64,000 nucleotides of DNA from Otatea glauca. Lineage: Eukaryota; Streptophyta; Magnoliopsida; Poales; Poaceae. Where the stretch lies: the NCBI GenBank assembly GCA_036346275.1, contig CM070719.1:35679591-35743590 (forward strand), given 5' to 3'. The notes below the pieces were generated by a model. It ran no database searches. It saw only the letters and a program-made list of their open reading frames with translations, and had not been told where the DNA came from. This document shows, piece by piece, positions 36,779 through 48,135 of the stretch. Position 1 is the stretch's first letter; the number at the start of each line of letters is the position of its first letter. Made by a program: the position numbers and the translations under genes.

Positions 36779-38937
36779 CGTCGCGCCTCCGCCGCTTGCC
36801 GAGTCTTCTTCCCCGCAGCCGGTGGGTTGCACCGTCGCCTCGCCGTCGCGTTCCGTCGAAGGACCTCCACCGTCCGATTGCCAGCCGACGCGCCGGATCG
36901 CGCCGCGTCATCGCTTCGCCCGCACCTCGCTTCCGCCGTCCAATCTGGCCTCTCGCCAGATGCGTGACGCGTGGCCCGTCAGCCCTGTCGTCGCGTGTCG
37001 CCGACGCAAGCGCCAACGTCAGCGCCACGTCCGAGCAGCGTGTCTTGTTGAGTCGTCGTCGCGTCGACCACCAGCGTCGGTGATAGCGTCGTGATGCGCC
37101 GGGTGCTTGCGTGAATCGGCGCAATGCCGTGGACCCAGTCCACCGTGAACCCGCTGACGTCAGCGTTGCACAATAAATCGCTTTTCCAGTACAAAAATAA
37201 ATCCAGAAATTCTGATTTTCTGATTTTGTGTATTTTCTCTGAATTTAATCTTTCGGAGGCCCGTTCTCGCTCATACGAACTCCGATTAAGGCGATTCAAG
37301 TTTCTAAATTTTTCTAAAATCAAGATCCATCTTCCAAAGCCATTTATTTTCAGTTTTGAGCTTGTTTGAGTCTCTGTTTTGTATTTATTTGGTTTCGTTG
37401 CTTCTTTTCGGTGAGCGCTAATTCCGAGGAGCGACGAAGACTTGAAGACCAAGATTCAGCACTAGATCAGCAAGGCAAGTCGTAATCCTTTAATCATATT
37501 GATCCTATGTTTGCAAAAGTAATTTACTTTATTACAATTGCATGCTATTTGGTGTATCAATGCTTATTTAATGGGAGTAGATGTATACCTAGTTGACATT
37601 ATGCCACCTTGATTAGTTGTATGCCATGTATCCATTGTTAGACCTAGGTCGGGACATTATTAGTTGGACATAATTATTACACCAACCCTGGGTTATCGTA
37701 GTTTTGCTTAGACATGCTTATATATACGTTGGGATTCATGTCACATGTTGAATAATGTTAATCTTGACTTAATGAGATATTGAATCGTGGCCGTTAGCCA
37801 CTGTTGTAAAATTTGTTGTACCATGGCGGGGTTTGCCATTGGTCATGGTTGAACAAATTTTTTTCCCTCGGGCAAGTGATCGTGCAGTAAAGGGGGTGCT
37901 TTCTAGCACATTGGGATGTGGATGTCTTGCCTGAGACAGTTTAAGGACTTAATCTTGTGCGCCATTGAACTGGGCCAAACCGTACTACCACATGTCTGGA
38001 ATGGGACAGACCTAGCTGATTAGTTTGCAATGTCTAGCCTTGAGTACTGCCAGATGGTGGTGTGGGTTCCGGGATGGACGGGTAGATTCGCAAGGCGCAA
38101 GAGGGGGCCTAATGGGCGAAACCTTAGCGGGCAGTACCGAGTTTAGACAGTGCATTGTAAAGGCTTTGTCATGATATCTCCGCGACACACCAAAGGAAGT
38201 GTGTTAGTAACGTTTGCACAAAGAGATATTCATGTCCTGTGGGTAAAGTTGTACAACCTCTGCAGAGTGTAAAACTATTCGAATAGCCGTGTCCGCGGTC
38301 ATGGACAAGCCCGGGAATTTCACACGGGGTATAGAGTGTTTCATAAAATGTGGAATGTGGAATTGTTCGGATGTGAACGGGGAGTTCACTATTGTTTTGT
38401 TGTCTATCATTGATCTATCAATCATTCATTTACCTTTTTACAAATATGCTTTCAATCTATTTATTATATTTCAATTCAAGTTACTGCTTTCTGCAAATGG
38501 ACTATATAGCCATCCTTGTCAAACCGTGCATAAATATATTGTATCAATTCCCTACGGCTTGCTGAGTACCTTTGTACTCACGGCTTTATGCCCTTGTTGA
38601 TCAGTTGCTGAAGGAGATAATGAATGTCATGAGGAGGAATTCTATGAAGACTACGTGGAATAGGAAGACGTTTCCCAGACGATTGCCTGTGGCATGTCGA
38701 ATGGCTCAAGTTATCTTTTCCGCTGCAATAGTATTTGTTTCTTAAGCCCTTAAGGCATAATGGTGCAAACATTGACCATAAGGTCGTTTGCTTTATTCAA
38801 TAATAAATTGCTTCTTCTTAGTTAATTCGTTGTATGGAATGGTATTTCATCTATGTTTCCACTGTGTGCACTAGCGTGATCCTGGACTAGTGCAGTATAC
38901 ACAGAGGGTTTCGGATTTGCAAATCCGGGTCCCGATA
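36779..38937 (+). repeat. 3' LTR of G, 5'-truncated
   Basis: Matches the 5' LTR from about 32163 to its end, so roughly the first 745 bp are missing. The junction shares GCCG between pol (CTCTGCCG) and the LTR (GAGCCGTCGCG), a sign of microhomology-mediated deletion. It ends CCCGATA. The palindromes at 38257-38266 and 38274-38285 are intact. Confidence 0.85.
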
Positions 38938-40491
38938 GAGAAGAACGTGTGCGACAGCTTGCTTGGTATCTTACTGGATATACCTGGCAAAACAAAAGAT
39001 ACCCTCCACGCACGGATGGACCTTGAAGATATGAAACTCAGGAAGGAGCTGCATCACGAAGACATGGATACAGGCAAAAAGTACCTACCAGCAGCCTGCT
39101 ACACTCTGAGCAAGAAAGAAAAAATTAGCGTGTTTGAATGCTTGCACGGTGTGAAAGTTCTGTCTGGTTACTCTGCCAACATAAAGAGACTAATCTCAAT
39201 GAAAGACTTACAATTAATTGGCATGAAGTCTCACGATTGCCACGTGATGATGACACAGATGCTTCCAATTGTAATTAGGGGTGTTCTGCCAGAGAAAGTC
39301 CGATACCCAATTATAAAGTTGTGTTCATTCTTCAACGCGATTTCACAGAAGGCCATCGATCCGTTGAAACTAGATAAGCTGCAGGAAGACGTGGTCCATA
39401 CTCTCTGCAGGCTCAAGATGTGTTTCCCTCCATCTTTTTTTGATATTATGGTCCATCTCATTGTTCACATTGTGAAAGAGATACGGATTCTCGGTCCCGT
39501 GTTTCTACATCAGATGTACCCTTTTGAGAGGTTCATGGGGGTTATAAAGAAATATGTTAAATGGCGACATCGGTAGGAAGGTTGCATTGCAGATGGTTGG
39601 GGAAGCGAGGAGGTCATTGAGTTCTGCGTCAATTATATGGATCTCAAACCGATTGGTGTGCCTACATCACGGCATGAGGGCAGGCTAAAGGGAAAAGGGA
39701 CACTGGGGGAGAAATCACTCCGTACAAACAATCTAGCTTCATTCACACAAGCATATTTCGCCGTTTTGGGACAATCAGTTGTGGTGGCCCCGTATGTCAA
39801 CATGGACAAGAGCATGCTATCCAGAATAAACCCAGCGAAGTCGGAGGGTTGGATCGTGAGAGAGCATAGCAATAACTTCGACGATTGGTTGCGTAGGCAC
39901 ATGATGCATACGGAGACAGAGTGCGCTCAGTTGAAAGTGTTGGCTCAGGGACCGTCATTTACAATTCGGACATTCTAAGGGTACAACATAAATGGTTTTA
40001 CATTTTATACAAGAGCACAAGATAAAAAGAGCACGAACCAAAACAGCGGTATCCGTACAGACGCCTACGACAGTAATGAAAATAGGCAAAGCTACTATGG
40101 ATTCATAGAAGAGATTTGGGAGCTTGACTATGGACCTTTGAAGGTCCCTCTCTTTCGGTGCCAATGGGTCAGGCTTCCAGGGGGTGTTAACATCGACAAA
40201 TACGGTATCACTACCGTGGACCTCAAACTCGTCGGATACAGGGAAGAGTCATTCGTACTTGCTAATCCTGTTACACAAATTTTCTTTGTAACTGACCCGG
40301 CTAACAAGGAACGCCACGTGGTTATTCAAGGAAAAAGAAGGATTGTCGGAGTTCAGAATGTTGTCGACGAGGAAGAATACAACCAGTTCGATGAGCTTCC
40401 TTCTTTCGGAGAGAACGTTGAACTAAGTCTCATGGAAGAGAGTGAGGAAGCTACGTACGTACGCCGCGATCATAACGAAGGTCGAATGTAG
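38938..40491 (+). pseudogene. TNP2 transposase of F, C-terminal half
   Basis: Begins abruptly after the LTR of G at EKNVCDSLLGILLD. It then has YSANIKRLISMKDLQLIGMK, SHDCHVMMTQMLPIVIRG and FFNAISQKAIDP (DUF4218-like, 39150-39370), the MVHLIVHIVKEIRILGP region, a frameshift near 39575, YMDLKPIGVPTSRHEG, and the DUF4216-like end (CQWVRLPGGVNIDKYG to FFVTDPANKERHVVIQG, 40155-40330). One in-frame stop (TAA 39976-39978) lies where a glutamine codon would fit. It is closely related in type to the transposase of E. The N-terminal domain and Transposase_21 core are absent, so it cannot be functional. Confidence 0.9.
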
Positions 40492-40937
40492 CTTAGTTGT
40501 TCAAATTAAAGATATGTTTTCTTTCGTACGAACAACATGTTTATTTTCTCTTGTGTAACAAATAATGTATTATATGAGGCAATGGATTTGACTGCATTTG
40601 TGTGAATTGTTACAAGTTACACCATTAAACAACTCTGCGCCGCAATGGTCCGTGTCATGCATCCTCCTTCGGTCCATCTACAATTTATTTGTTATTTCAA
40701 AAATTGAAATTTGTAAGCCTTAATATGAATTTTTTAAGCACTATTTAATATTTGAACTATTAAAACAGTGAGCAATTTGGTTTTTCTGAATTTTAGAACT
40801 TAGTCAAAATTAGGGGAAAATATTTATATAACATATTACATGTCCTGTAGTGTGCCTCAAAAAAATTTCAGATTATTTGGATCAAATTTGATAGTATTTC
40901 GTCGGTCTGTGAAATGAAATAAACTGGAAGTTCTACT

Positions 40938-41204
40938 GTATATATCACTGTCGGTTCTCTTTAACCCGGCAGTGATACTTAATACTCTCTTGCCGGTTTA
41001 CAAATAGATCCGGCGGTGATAGTGACTTATCATGCGGTTCTAGTAAAACCCGCATAGTACGAAGTATCCTTCTTGAGTTAAAAGAACCGATGATATATGT
41101 CCTTATCACAGCCGGTTCTACTAAAACCCGGCAGTGATACTACATATCACTGCCGGGTTTTAGTAGAACCGGCAGTGATAATCCACTATCACTGTCGGGT
41201 TTTA
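40938..41204 (+). repeat. Internal subterminal-type repeats of F (left part)
   Basis: Copies of TATCACTGCCGG and AACCGGCAGTGAT in both orientations lie between the two genes of F, far from either end. They continue after element H at 43689-43815: joining 41204 to 43689 restores GGTTTTAGTAGAACCGGCAG, which also occurs near 41155. Confidence 0.85.
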
Positions 41205-42339
41205 CACCACTACAGAAAGGTTTATATTAGACTCCTCTTCACAGACGGTTTCAAAAAACCGTCTGTTATGACAAATATCATAGACGGTTCTCTAGTGTAA
41301 CAGTTAGTGATTTAATCACAGACGGTTCTATTTATGAACCGTCAGTCATATCACAGCCGGTTCTAGTTAAAAGTCATCTGTGATCATATCACGGACGGTT
41401 TTAACTAGGAACCGTCTGTGATAAGGTAATATCATAGACAGTTCTAATTATGAACCGTGCGTGATATGACACGAACCCTATATAGCCATACCAATAGAAT
41501 TTGTAGCGCCGGATCCATGCGTTTCGTCTCCTGCAAACCCTAGCCCCGGCAATCCTCCTTCTCGGCGACCTCCTCCCGGCGACTTTCGCGAGCACCTACT
41601 TCTCCCGTCGCGAGCACCTCCTTCTCCTCCTCCCGTCGGCTAGCTCCTCGTCCGCAAGCACCTCCTCCTCCCCATCGGCTACCTCCTCGTCATGGCCGCG
41701 CACCTCCTCCTCATCTCCGTCGGTGAGTTATGCGTATGAAACCGATATGCTTGACTAGGTTATTGTGTTTGTAAATGACATTTGTGAATGATGTTTGTGA
41801 AGATGTTTGTGAATAATCTTTGTGAATGATGTTTAGAAAGAATGAGGTCAGATGCGTACTAAAGAATTGTAGCTCAAATGCTTGACTAGGGAAACCGATA
41901 TGCTTGACTAGGGAAACCATTTTAAGTTTGCGAATTAATGATGTTTGTGAATAATGTTTAGAAGGAATGAGCTAGAGTGTATATAGGCGATTCATGATGG
42001 TTGAACAAAGCTGGATATATAGGATTCATGAGAGGTCAAATATAAAATTCTTAGCAAGTTGCATATATATAGCTTAGCAAGCTTTAATGCCTTATTAGTT
42101 TGCTAGCTAGACTGAGTTATATATATAAGAACATAAAATTCATATAATCTAGAATTCAACATTAAACTTGTTATATCACACAAGGATTGATGTTTTGGAG
42201 CTACTATGTATTCAATGTTCAATGCCTCTTTTGTGCCTATACTAGGTGATAATATGTTTGAAACTTATGCGTGTACATCTCTATCTTACATCCTTGTCTG
42301 AAGTAAACACCTAATTCATTATAATATATTTATGGTAAT

Positions 42340-42792
42340 TAAAGACATGGAAAAGCTGTTAGAAACTAAACAAAAACTCGAAGTGGAGATCGAACAATGA
42401 AGGGGAAATCGAGATAATGAGAAAAGATTTGTGAGATCAAACAAGAACTGAAAGACATGGATGTTCGCTTGCAAGATATCAAATCCCTTAACACGACACT
42501 CATCGATGAAGGAACGCAGAGCGAATCTGAGTGGAAGAAGTGAAGCTAAGCTTATAGAGGTAATATGAAGGTTTCTAGTATCTTGAATTCAATGTGGTTC
42601 TTTGTCCTTCTCATAACAACATAATTGCTTTTAATTTGTAGGGATTGAGAGATATGGTGAAGATCAATTGGTTATTGGTGTCAAGCAAATCGCATCTTAT
42701 CTTGGAGTTATGGAACTTCAAAGAGAACCGAGAAGCCTCTATTGCGGAAGCTATGGCACATATGATGGAAGACATGAAAAACTATAAGGTTT
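42340..42792 (+). pseudogene. Captured fragment of an FDM/IDN2-like (XH-domain) gene
   Basis: Two exon-like pieces. The first (about 42343-42560) reads, across frameshifts, KLLETKQKLEVEIEQ then LKDMDVRLQDIKSLNTTLI then EAKLIE, followed by a GTAATA donor. This resembles the coiled coil ahead of the XH domain in FDM/IDN2 proteins, which typically has an ESLNQTLI motif and an EARKELI motif. The second (42643-42792, after TTGTAG) reads GLRDM and then ELWNFKENREASIAEAMAHM, like the start of that region joined to the C-terminal ELWNFKE motif of the XH domain, with the middle missing. FDM/IDN2 proteins act in RNA-directed DNA methylation (established). The match is by recognition only. Confidence 0.6.
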
Positions 42793-42966
42793 TCTTGTTT
42801 GAATTACGAAATAATGTGGTTTCTAGTGAACACTTATTGATATATTTGTGGTATATATCATATTTTGTTAATTAATGTATTGTTACGAACTATGAAATAT
42901 TTTGTTATCATATTTGTGGTATCATATTTGTAGTAAGGTCTTACGGCCTTAACTTATGAAATAATG

Positions 42967-43386
42967 TTTCCTTCTAACTCTCTTGGCGAACTTCCATGAT
43001 TAGTATCGATGTTGAAATTTTATTCACCTTAGATATTTATGCATTGACATTTTACAAGACACAACCAATAATAGATTTTGCAATTCAATATCAAAACATC
43101 CTAGATGCATTGAGGCAACAGCTTGTCCGATGAGAAAAATCTCTGTGGTACTCTAGAGGCAATTGCGTCACTCTAATTGCGTGACGCAATTGCATCTAGA
43201 GTACCACAGAGATTTTTTCATCGCAATGTCGTTGCCTCAATGCATCTAGGATGTTTTGATTTTGAATTGCAAAATCTATTATTGGTTGTGTCTTGTAAAA
43301 TGTCAATGCATAAATATCTAAGGTGAATAAAATTTCGAACATCAGATACTAATCATGGAAGTTCTGCCAAGAGAGTTAGAAGGAAA
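42967..43386. repeat. Long hairpin (inverted repeat) inside H
   Basis: The left arm 42967-43171 is complementary to the right arm 43181-43386, with a 9-nt loop (43172-43180). Near the loop the pairing is AATTGCGTCAC with GTGACGCAATT; at the base CCTTCTAACTCTCTTGGC pairs with its complement at 43367-43384, apart from one base. Only scattered mismatches are seen, the largest near 43122-43135. A transcript across it would fold into a long double-stranded RNA. Confidence 0.92.
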
Positions 43387-43688
43387 AACCATTTCACAGA
43401 TGGTTCTATTTTAAAATCGTCTGTGATAATCATATCACAGACGGTTCTAATTAAAAACTGTCTGTGATTACTTATCATTAGAGACGGTTCTATCTTAGAA
43501 CCGTCTAAGAGAAAAGATTATCACAGACGGTTCGTAGATAGACCCGTCTCGATATTATTTTTACCGGCGGTTCGAAACCGTCTGTGATATGTCTTCTCAT
43601 CACTGACACATGTTTGCAGACGGTTCACAAAACCGTCAGTGATGAGGATTCTGAACCGTCTGTGATGAGCTTTTCTGTAGTAGTGTTA

Positions 43689-43830
43689 GTAGAACCGGCA
43701 GTGATAAGCCACTATCACTGCCAGCTCTCTTTGTGACCCGGCAGTGAAATTATATCACTGCCGGTTCTTTTTTGACCCGGCAGTGATAGTCCACCCCTAT
43801 AAATATCACTGCCGCACCCAACCCTATCCC
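43689..43830 (+). promoter_or_regulatory. Internal repeats and TATA box of the second gene of F
   Basis: Copies of TCACTGCCGGTTC and its reverse lead directly to CTATAAATA at 43797-43806, then to a GC-rich first exon ending in a CAG/GTAGCT donor near 44057. This mirrors the arrangement at the left end of F (repeats, TATA near 31190), so each gene of F seems to have its own repeat-type promoter. Confidence 0.65.
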
Positions 43831-44057
43831 TCTCCTGTCACTTGCATCTCCGCCACCTTTCACATCCCAAGCCCCGACCTCCTCGCCTTCGGCCGCCTCG
43901 AGCATCCCCGTCGCCGCCTCAGGCCTCCCAGCCGTTGCCGCATCCTCTCCGCCGCTGTCTCGTCCTCCCCGTAGTCGAGGCCGTCGCATCCCCTCGCCGC
44001 CATCGCATCCCCTCCCCGCGCTGTCGTCGGCTCTGCCCCGTGCTCGCCGCCCCCAGG

Positions 44058-46237
44058 TAGCTACCATTCAACCGAATCTGTGATCGTTGTATACAGAAAT
44101 GCTTAGCCTTGAGTTTTTCTATTTGATATGAAGCATGGTGGTTAGTATGTGCTCCTACTCACAAATCTTTTGTACGGTGTTTTAGTAATGCCTGTTAGTT
44201 ATGGTTTAACCTTTATGCTCAAAGATTGTGTTTTGCCCCATGATTGGTACTTGCAGTGTTGTAGATATCATAAGCATGGGAACATTGATGCTAGGCAGTT
44301 TAGTTCTTGTGCTTTCGCTCACATGTTTTAGTATTGTGTTTGGCCACTGATGACTTTTATCATTTGTGAACTGAGCTAAGTGTGTGTGTTGTGATCTTTG
44401 CTCAAATTGATGGTGTGTGACTGGGTTAGAACCTGATCGAAGTATGTGTCTTTCACAAAATCATGATCATGTTGGCATTAATAGATCTTACACAGATAAA
44501 TTATTGTACAGTCTCATAGCATCTGATCTTACCACATACCATTGTAAGTAGTCCAGTTATCTCTTAGTCCAATTATTTTTCATTTTGTACCTTTTCTGTC
44601 TGTGTCATGGAAACTCACCTTGCTGCATTGACGTTGCTCGATGATGATAATGGGTGAAAAAATGATCATAACAGTTAATTTTGCGAGTTTGGCCTTGAAC
44701 CGGTAGACTTGTATGCTAATATGTCTTTCTGTTGCTCAATTATGATAACCATTCAAGCCTGATATTGTATTGTTTAGCACCTATCAGTATTGCTTTGTTG
44801 CTTTTACTCTGATTTTCGAGGTATTGGACAGTACATAGTTGGTTAGTTTGGCTAGTTCATTCTGTTAGCTACTGATCAGAACCCCACTTGTTGATTCGGT
44901 TAGTTTGGCTAGTTCATTTTGTTAGCCTGCTACTGAATGTTGTTGTTGGTTCGGTTGTACTGACTTTACTATGTTAATCTGAATAAATGCTAATTAGATT
45001 GCATACTGATATGAGTATAATCTGTTCATTAAGATTCTATTATAACAGTGAATTCAATTATCAATTCTTTATTGTGCATGTTAAGGTGGTAAGGGTTCGA
45101 GGCCTAATTCGCTGAATTAATTAGTTTAGCCCATTTGTGATTGAGGTTGAAGATTTAAATCTTCAATCGAAACCTAAATCTGAGAGCACCATAAACAAAT
45201 TCACGTCAATTATGTTTTTTTATCATATTGTCTTACATTCTCTTAAATTTGCTTGGAGTATGATGCTTGGCAGTAAAATTAACTTTCTAACATCATACTA
45301 TGAAAAAATATTTGATCTTGTGTTAACCTTGTATAAGGCTACTTGTTGTTTGCTAATGTACCTTTGTCTTCAATTAGTACACGACAGCTCATGTCATTTC
45401 TTTCCCATATGTTTTCTGTTAGAAAGAGTAATATGTTATAATTATCTTCGAAAGATGTATGTGTATGTATCCTCGAAAGATGTATGTGTATGTATCCTCG
45501 AAAGATGTATGTGTATGTATCCTCGAAAGATGTATGTGTATGTATCCTTCAAGGATGTATTTTTTGCTCTACACTTATGTATTTGTCGTTAAATTGACAA
45601 CCCGTATAATATCCTGTATGTGTATATATCCTGTGTATGTGTATGTGTATATTTGTGTTCATGGCCAAATTATTCTGGAGCATGCAGATTCAAAAAAAAG
45701 TTGTGTATGTGTATGTGTCCTTCAAAGATGTATGTGTATAAAGATCAAAAAATATCTATGTGTACATGTTCTTTAAAGATGTGTATGTGTCTTTCAAATA
45801 TGTGTCTTCCAAAAAATATCTATATGTGTACATGTTCGGGGATTGTTGTGTATATTATTATTGAGTACTCCTTCTTTCAATAAATCTTAGCCATATCTTA
45901 ATTTTACAATTTGTGGTGAAATTGAAATTGAGGAAGACAGGAGAGAAAATGACTTAGGTCGATTTGCTACTACCTCTAAGTTTAAGCCTTAATGATAATC
46001 TATATGAAAACAATCTCGAGTGAGTGCAAAATATCACGGGACTTACTTTAAAACACTCGTAGGGACATATATACTACCATAGTATAGAAAAGGATCCTAA
46101 TTAGAACTTGTTTTGCATCTGAGTACGTACGCTCATATGCTTTTATATCTATGTTCATTCGTTATGTCAATCTTCATTTGTACGTGTGTTTCAAAAATGA
46201 GCTTGTTAATTTGAAATTTCCAATAAACTTGCTAGGA
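44058..46237 (+). other. Probable intron 1 of the Transposase_24/Ulp1 gene
   Basis: About 2.2 kb of AT-rich sequence between a GTAGCT donor after the GC-rich first exon and the first coding ATG at 46238. It contains a 25-bp minisatellite (about 45448-45550). The ORFs in it are short or repeat-derived. The intron is inferred from the donor, the composition and the lack of coding sequence. Confidence 0.45.
45448..45550 (+). repeat. 25-bp minisatellite
   Basis: About four head-to-tail copies of TCGAAAGATGTATGTGTATG plus TATCC. Looser copies of AAGATGTATGTGTAT continue to about 45840. ORFs across it (for example 45459-45776) merely translate the repeat. Confidence 0.9.
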
Positions 46238-48135
46238 ATGGCCTCGACCAAGGACAAGTGCGGAGGAGCTGGGCCCTCAAATATCGACGAAGGAGGAGCA
46301 GTAGCCCGAACCATAGCCCAATGTCCTGCTGAACTTGCGGGATCTCGCCATGGACCAACGACGTCGATGCGTGGCGAGGTAAAGTATTAGTGTCTTGTGG
46401 TTCTCAAAACATTGTTGGCCCAGACGACTCATGAGAAGATCAAATTGCAGGCTCAGACGTCTGATCAACGAAGGCAGCGCACAAGTCGTAGTCCAAACAA
46501 GATGCCTAAGGGACTTTTTAACGTTGTGGAACTCTCGGCAGTCGGAGAACCTGCTCTACCCGAGTCATCGTTGGGGCCGTACAGGACAGCATGCGGTGTT
46601 CTTGCTAGGGATGACGTGCCCATCAGCTATAGATCATGGATTGGCCGCTAAGGTGACCCATGGGTGGTTCCCAATGACCTGAAGAACTCGTTGTGGGACA
46701 AGCTGAAACAAGTGTTCCAGTTCCCCCAAGGGACCGAGCTGGTTGCAAAGAAACGTGCACTATCCATCATGTGCACAACGTGGAAGAATTGGAAGACGGC
46801 ACTGAATAAGAACTATGTGAAGAAGAATGAAACGCCGAATTTCGACACGTACACAAAGTTAAGAGAGTTCTGGGAGGACTTTGTGGCGTACAAGAGCTCT
46901 GAAGAAGCGCAGATAGTAAGTCAAAGGAACAAGGCAAACGCGGATAAGAATATTCACCCTCACACACTAGGAACAGGAGGGTACGTGAAGAAAATACCAG
47001 CATGGGATCGGATCGAAGAAGAACTAACCCGCAAGGGTGTCATTCCTGCGACGGCCGTCTTGAGCGAACGATCAAAGCACTGGTTGATTGGGAGGGGTGC
47101 TTCTATCTCCGATGATGGCAGCTTAAGCTTCAGAAGCGACAGAGAGCAGGAAGCATCGCACAGAATCACGGATGCTCACATGCAGTCTTCCCAAGGATCT
47201 TTCAGGCCAAGAAGGGAGAATGATGAGCTAACCGTAGCCCTGGGTAACAAGGAGCATCCAAGTCGCACCCGAGGAGTTGGTTTGGTGCCGTGGAAAGAAG
47301 CCTTCCCAGCAGACACATAGTTGTACAAGCACCCAAAGAGACTAAGAGAAGACCAACTGGCCTGTCAAATACAAGATGCTGTGGCGAGGGCGTTAGAGGA
47401 ACAGAGAGCAGAACTAGACAAGGTTGTGGAGCAAGCAGTACAGAAAGCTCTCAGCTCACGACCGCTGCCTAGAGAAATCCCTGAGCTCATCACCCCGGCG
47501 CTCGTAGAAGCGATTCGTGTCCACTGTGGTTTCGAAGAGCACGGACTCCATTTTCCTGTGGATGACATCAAAGAACCGACACTGTGCAAGCTACATTTGT
47601 CCGCATATCGCATTACAATCAAGGTGGCTGAGGGCAGGGCTTGGCCATGCCAGGAGTCGCAGGTTTTGCACTATCGCCCGATACCGTAGGGATTCGCCAG
47701 GGTCGAAGTGGATAGTGTTGTCCGCCAATACCGAGAAATGGAGGTAGAGATCCCTGGCGAGGACAGAAACAAAAGACTAGGAGAAAACGTGCATAGCTTC
47801 CTCGCGTGGCGCAAGAGCTTGATTAAGTTTGGCTCGGACGATGAGGATGACGAAGATGATGATCAGCCGCGCTCTGCACACGGAGACCTCACGCCCTAGT
47901 CGCCACCACAGATACAAAGTCCAACTCCTCCGCCGGCACCAACAAGAAAAATTCCGACTCCTCCGCCAGAATCTGAGAAGAATCGAACACCAGCACCATC
48001 TCGCAAGTCAGCACCGTCCTCGAAGAAATCTCATTCATTTGTGAAGCAAGGACAATCCCACAAGAAATTACCAGCTGACATGACTGAAGAAGAACTGAAA
48101 AAGGCATGTAAGCGCCAGCGTAACATCTCACTTTA
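46238..48135 (+). pseudogene. Transposase_24 (TNPA-like) part of the second CACTA gene
   Basis: Starts at ATG 46238 (MASTKDKCGGAGPSNIDEGG). After a probable short intron the frame runs from 46397: RTSRSPNKMPKGLFNVVELS, WVVPNDLKNSLWDKLKQVFQ, AKKRALSIMCTTWKNWK and KLREFWEDFVAYKSSEEA, the pattern of the plant Transposase_24 family (TNPA-like, subterminal-repeat binding). An acidic run (DDEDDEDDD, about 47842-47870) and a proline-rich stretch follow. The same frame is kept to about 48110 but interrupted by four stops: TAA 46649, TAG 47318, TAG 47687 and TAG 47897. A one-base shift near 48118 leads into the Ulp1 part. No other gene separates the two. Confidence 0.8.

Larger units (their letters stand above)
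31420..38937 (+). mobile_element. Rearranged Ty3-type element G
   Basis: A complete 5' LTR (31420-34305), primer site, gag, a partial pol, then a 3' LTR that has lost its first part. Gag and protease are of the same broad type as A, with different LTRs (2,886 bp, starting TGTAACATCCC). The flanking bases do not match (ATTTT on the left, GAGAA on the right) and the host transposase N-terminus is missing. This fits recombination between two insertions, or a deletion reaching into the host element, rather than one simple insertion. Confidence 0.85.
41205..43685. mobile_element. Non-autonomous CACTA element H with captured gene fragment
   Basis: 2,481 bp. The left end CACCACTACAGAAAGG and the right end (complement CACTACTACAGAAAAG) differ at two positions. 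The 3-bp duplication TTA is exact (41202-41204 and 43686-43688). Subterminal repeats are built on TCACAGACGGTTC/GAACCGTCTGTGA (41230-41470 and 43390-43670). There is no transposase. The inside holds a TATA box (CTATATAGC, 41478-41486), a GC-rich first-exon-like segment ending in a GTGAGT donor near 41723, an FDM/IDN2-like fragment, and a 420-bp hairpin. The first 13 or so terminal bases are shared with F, so F-type transposase might move it. Confidence 0.9.

Noticed and set aside
36562..37083. ORF of 173 codons starting in RT
   Set aside because: A chimera created by the deletion in G: the first 70 or so codons are RT, the rest is LTR sequence.
43842..44060. Proline-rich ORF just after the TATA box in F
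   Set aside because: Probably the GC-rich, largely untranslated first exon. There is no similarity I recognise, and the coding start of the gene is more likely at 46238.
45137..45883. ORFs with repeated MYVYVSSK-like words
   Set aside because: They only translate the 25-bp minisatellite inside a probable intron.
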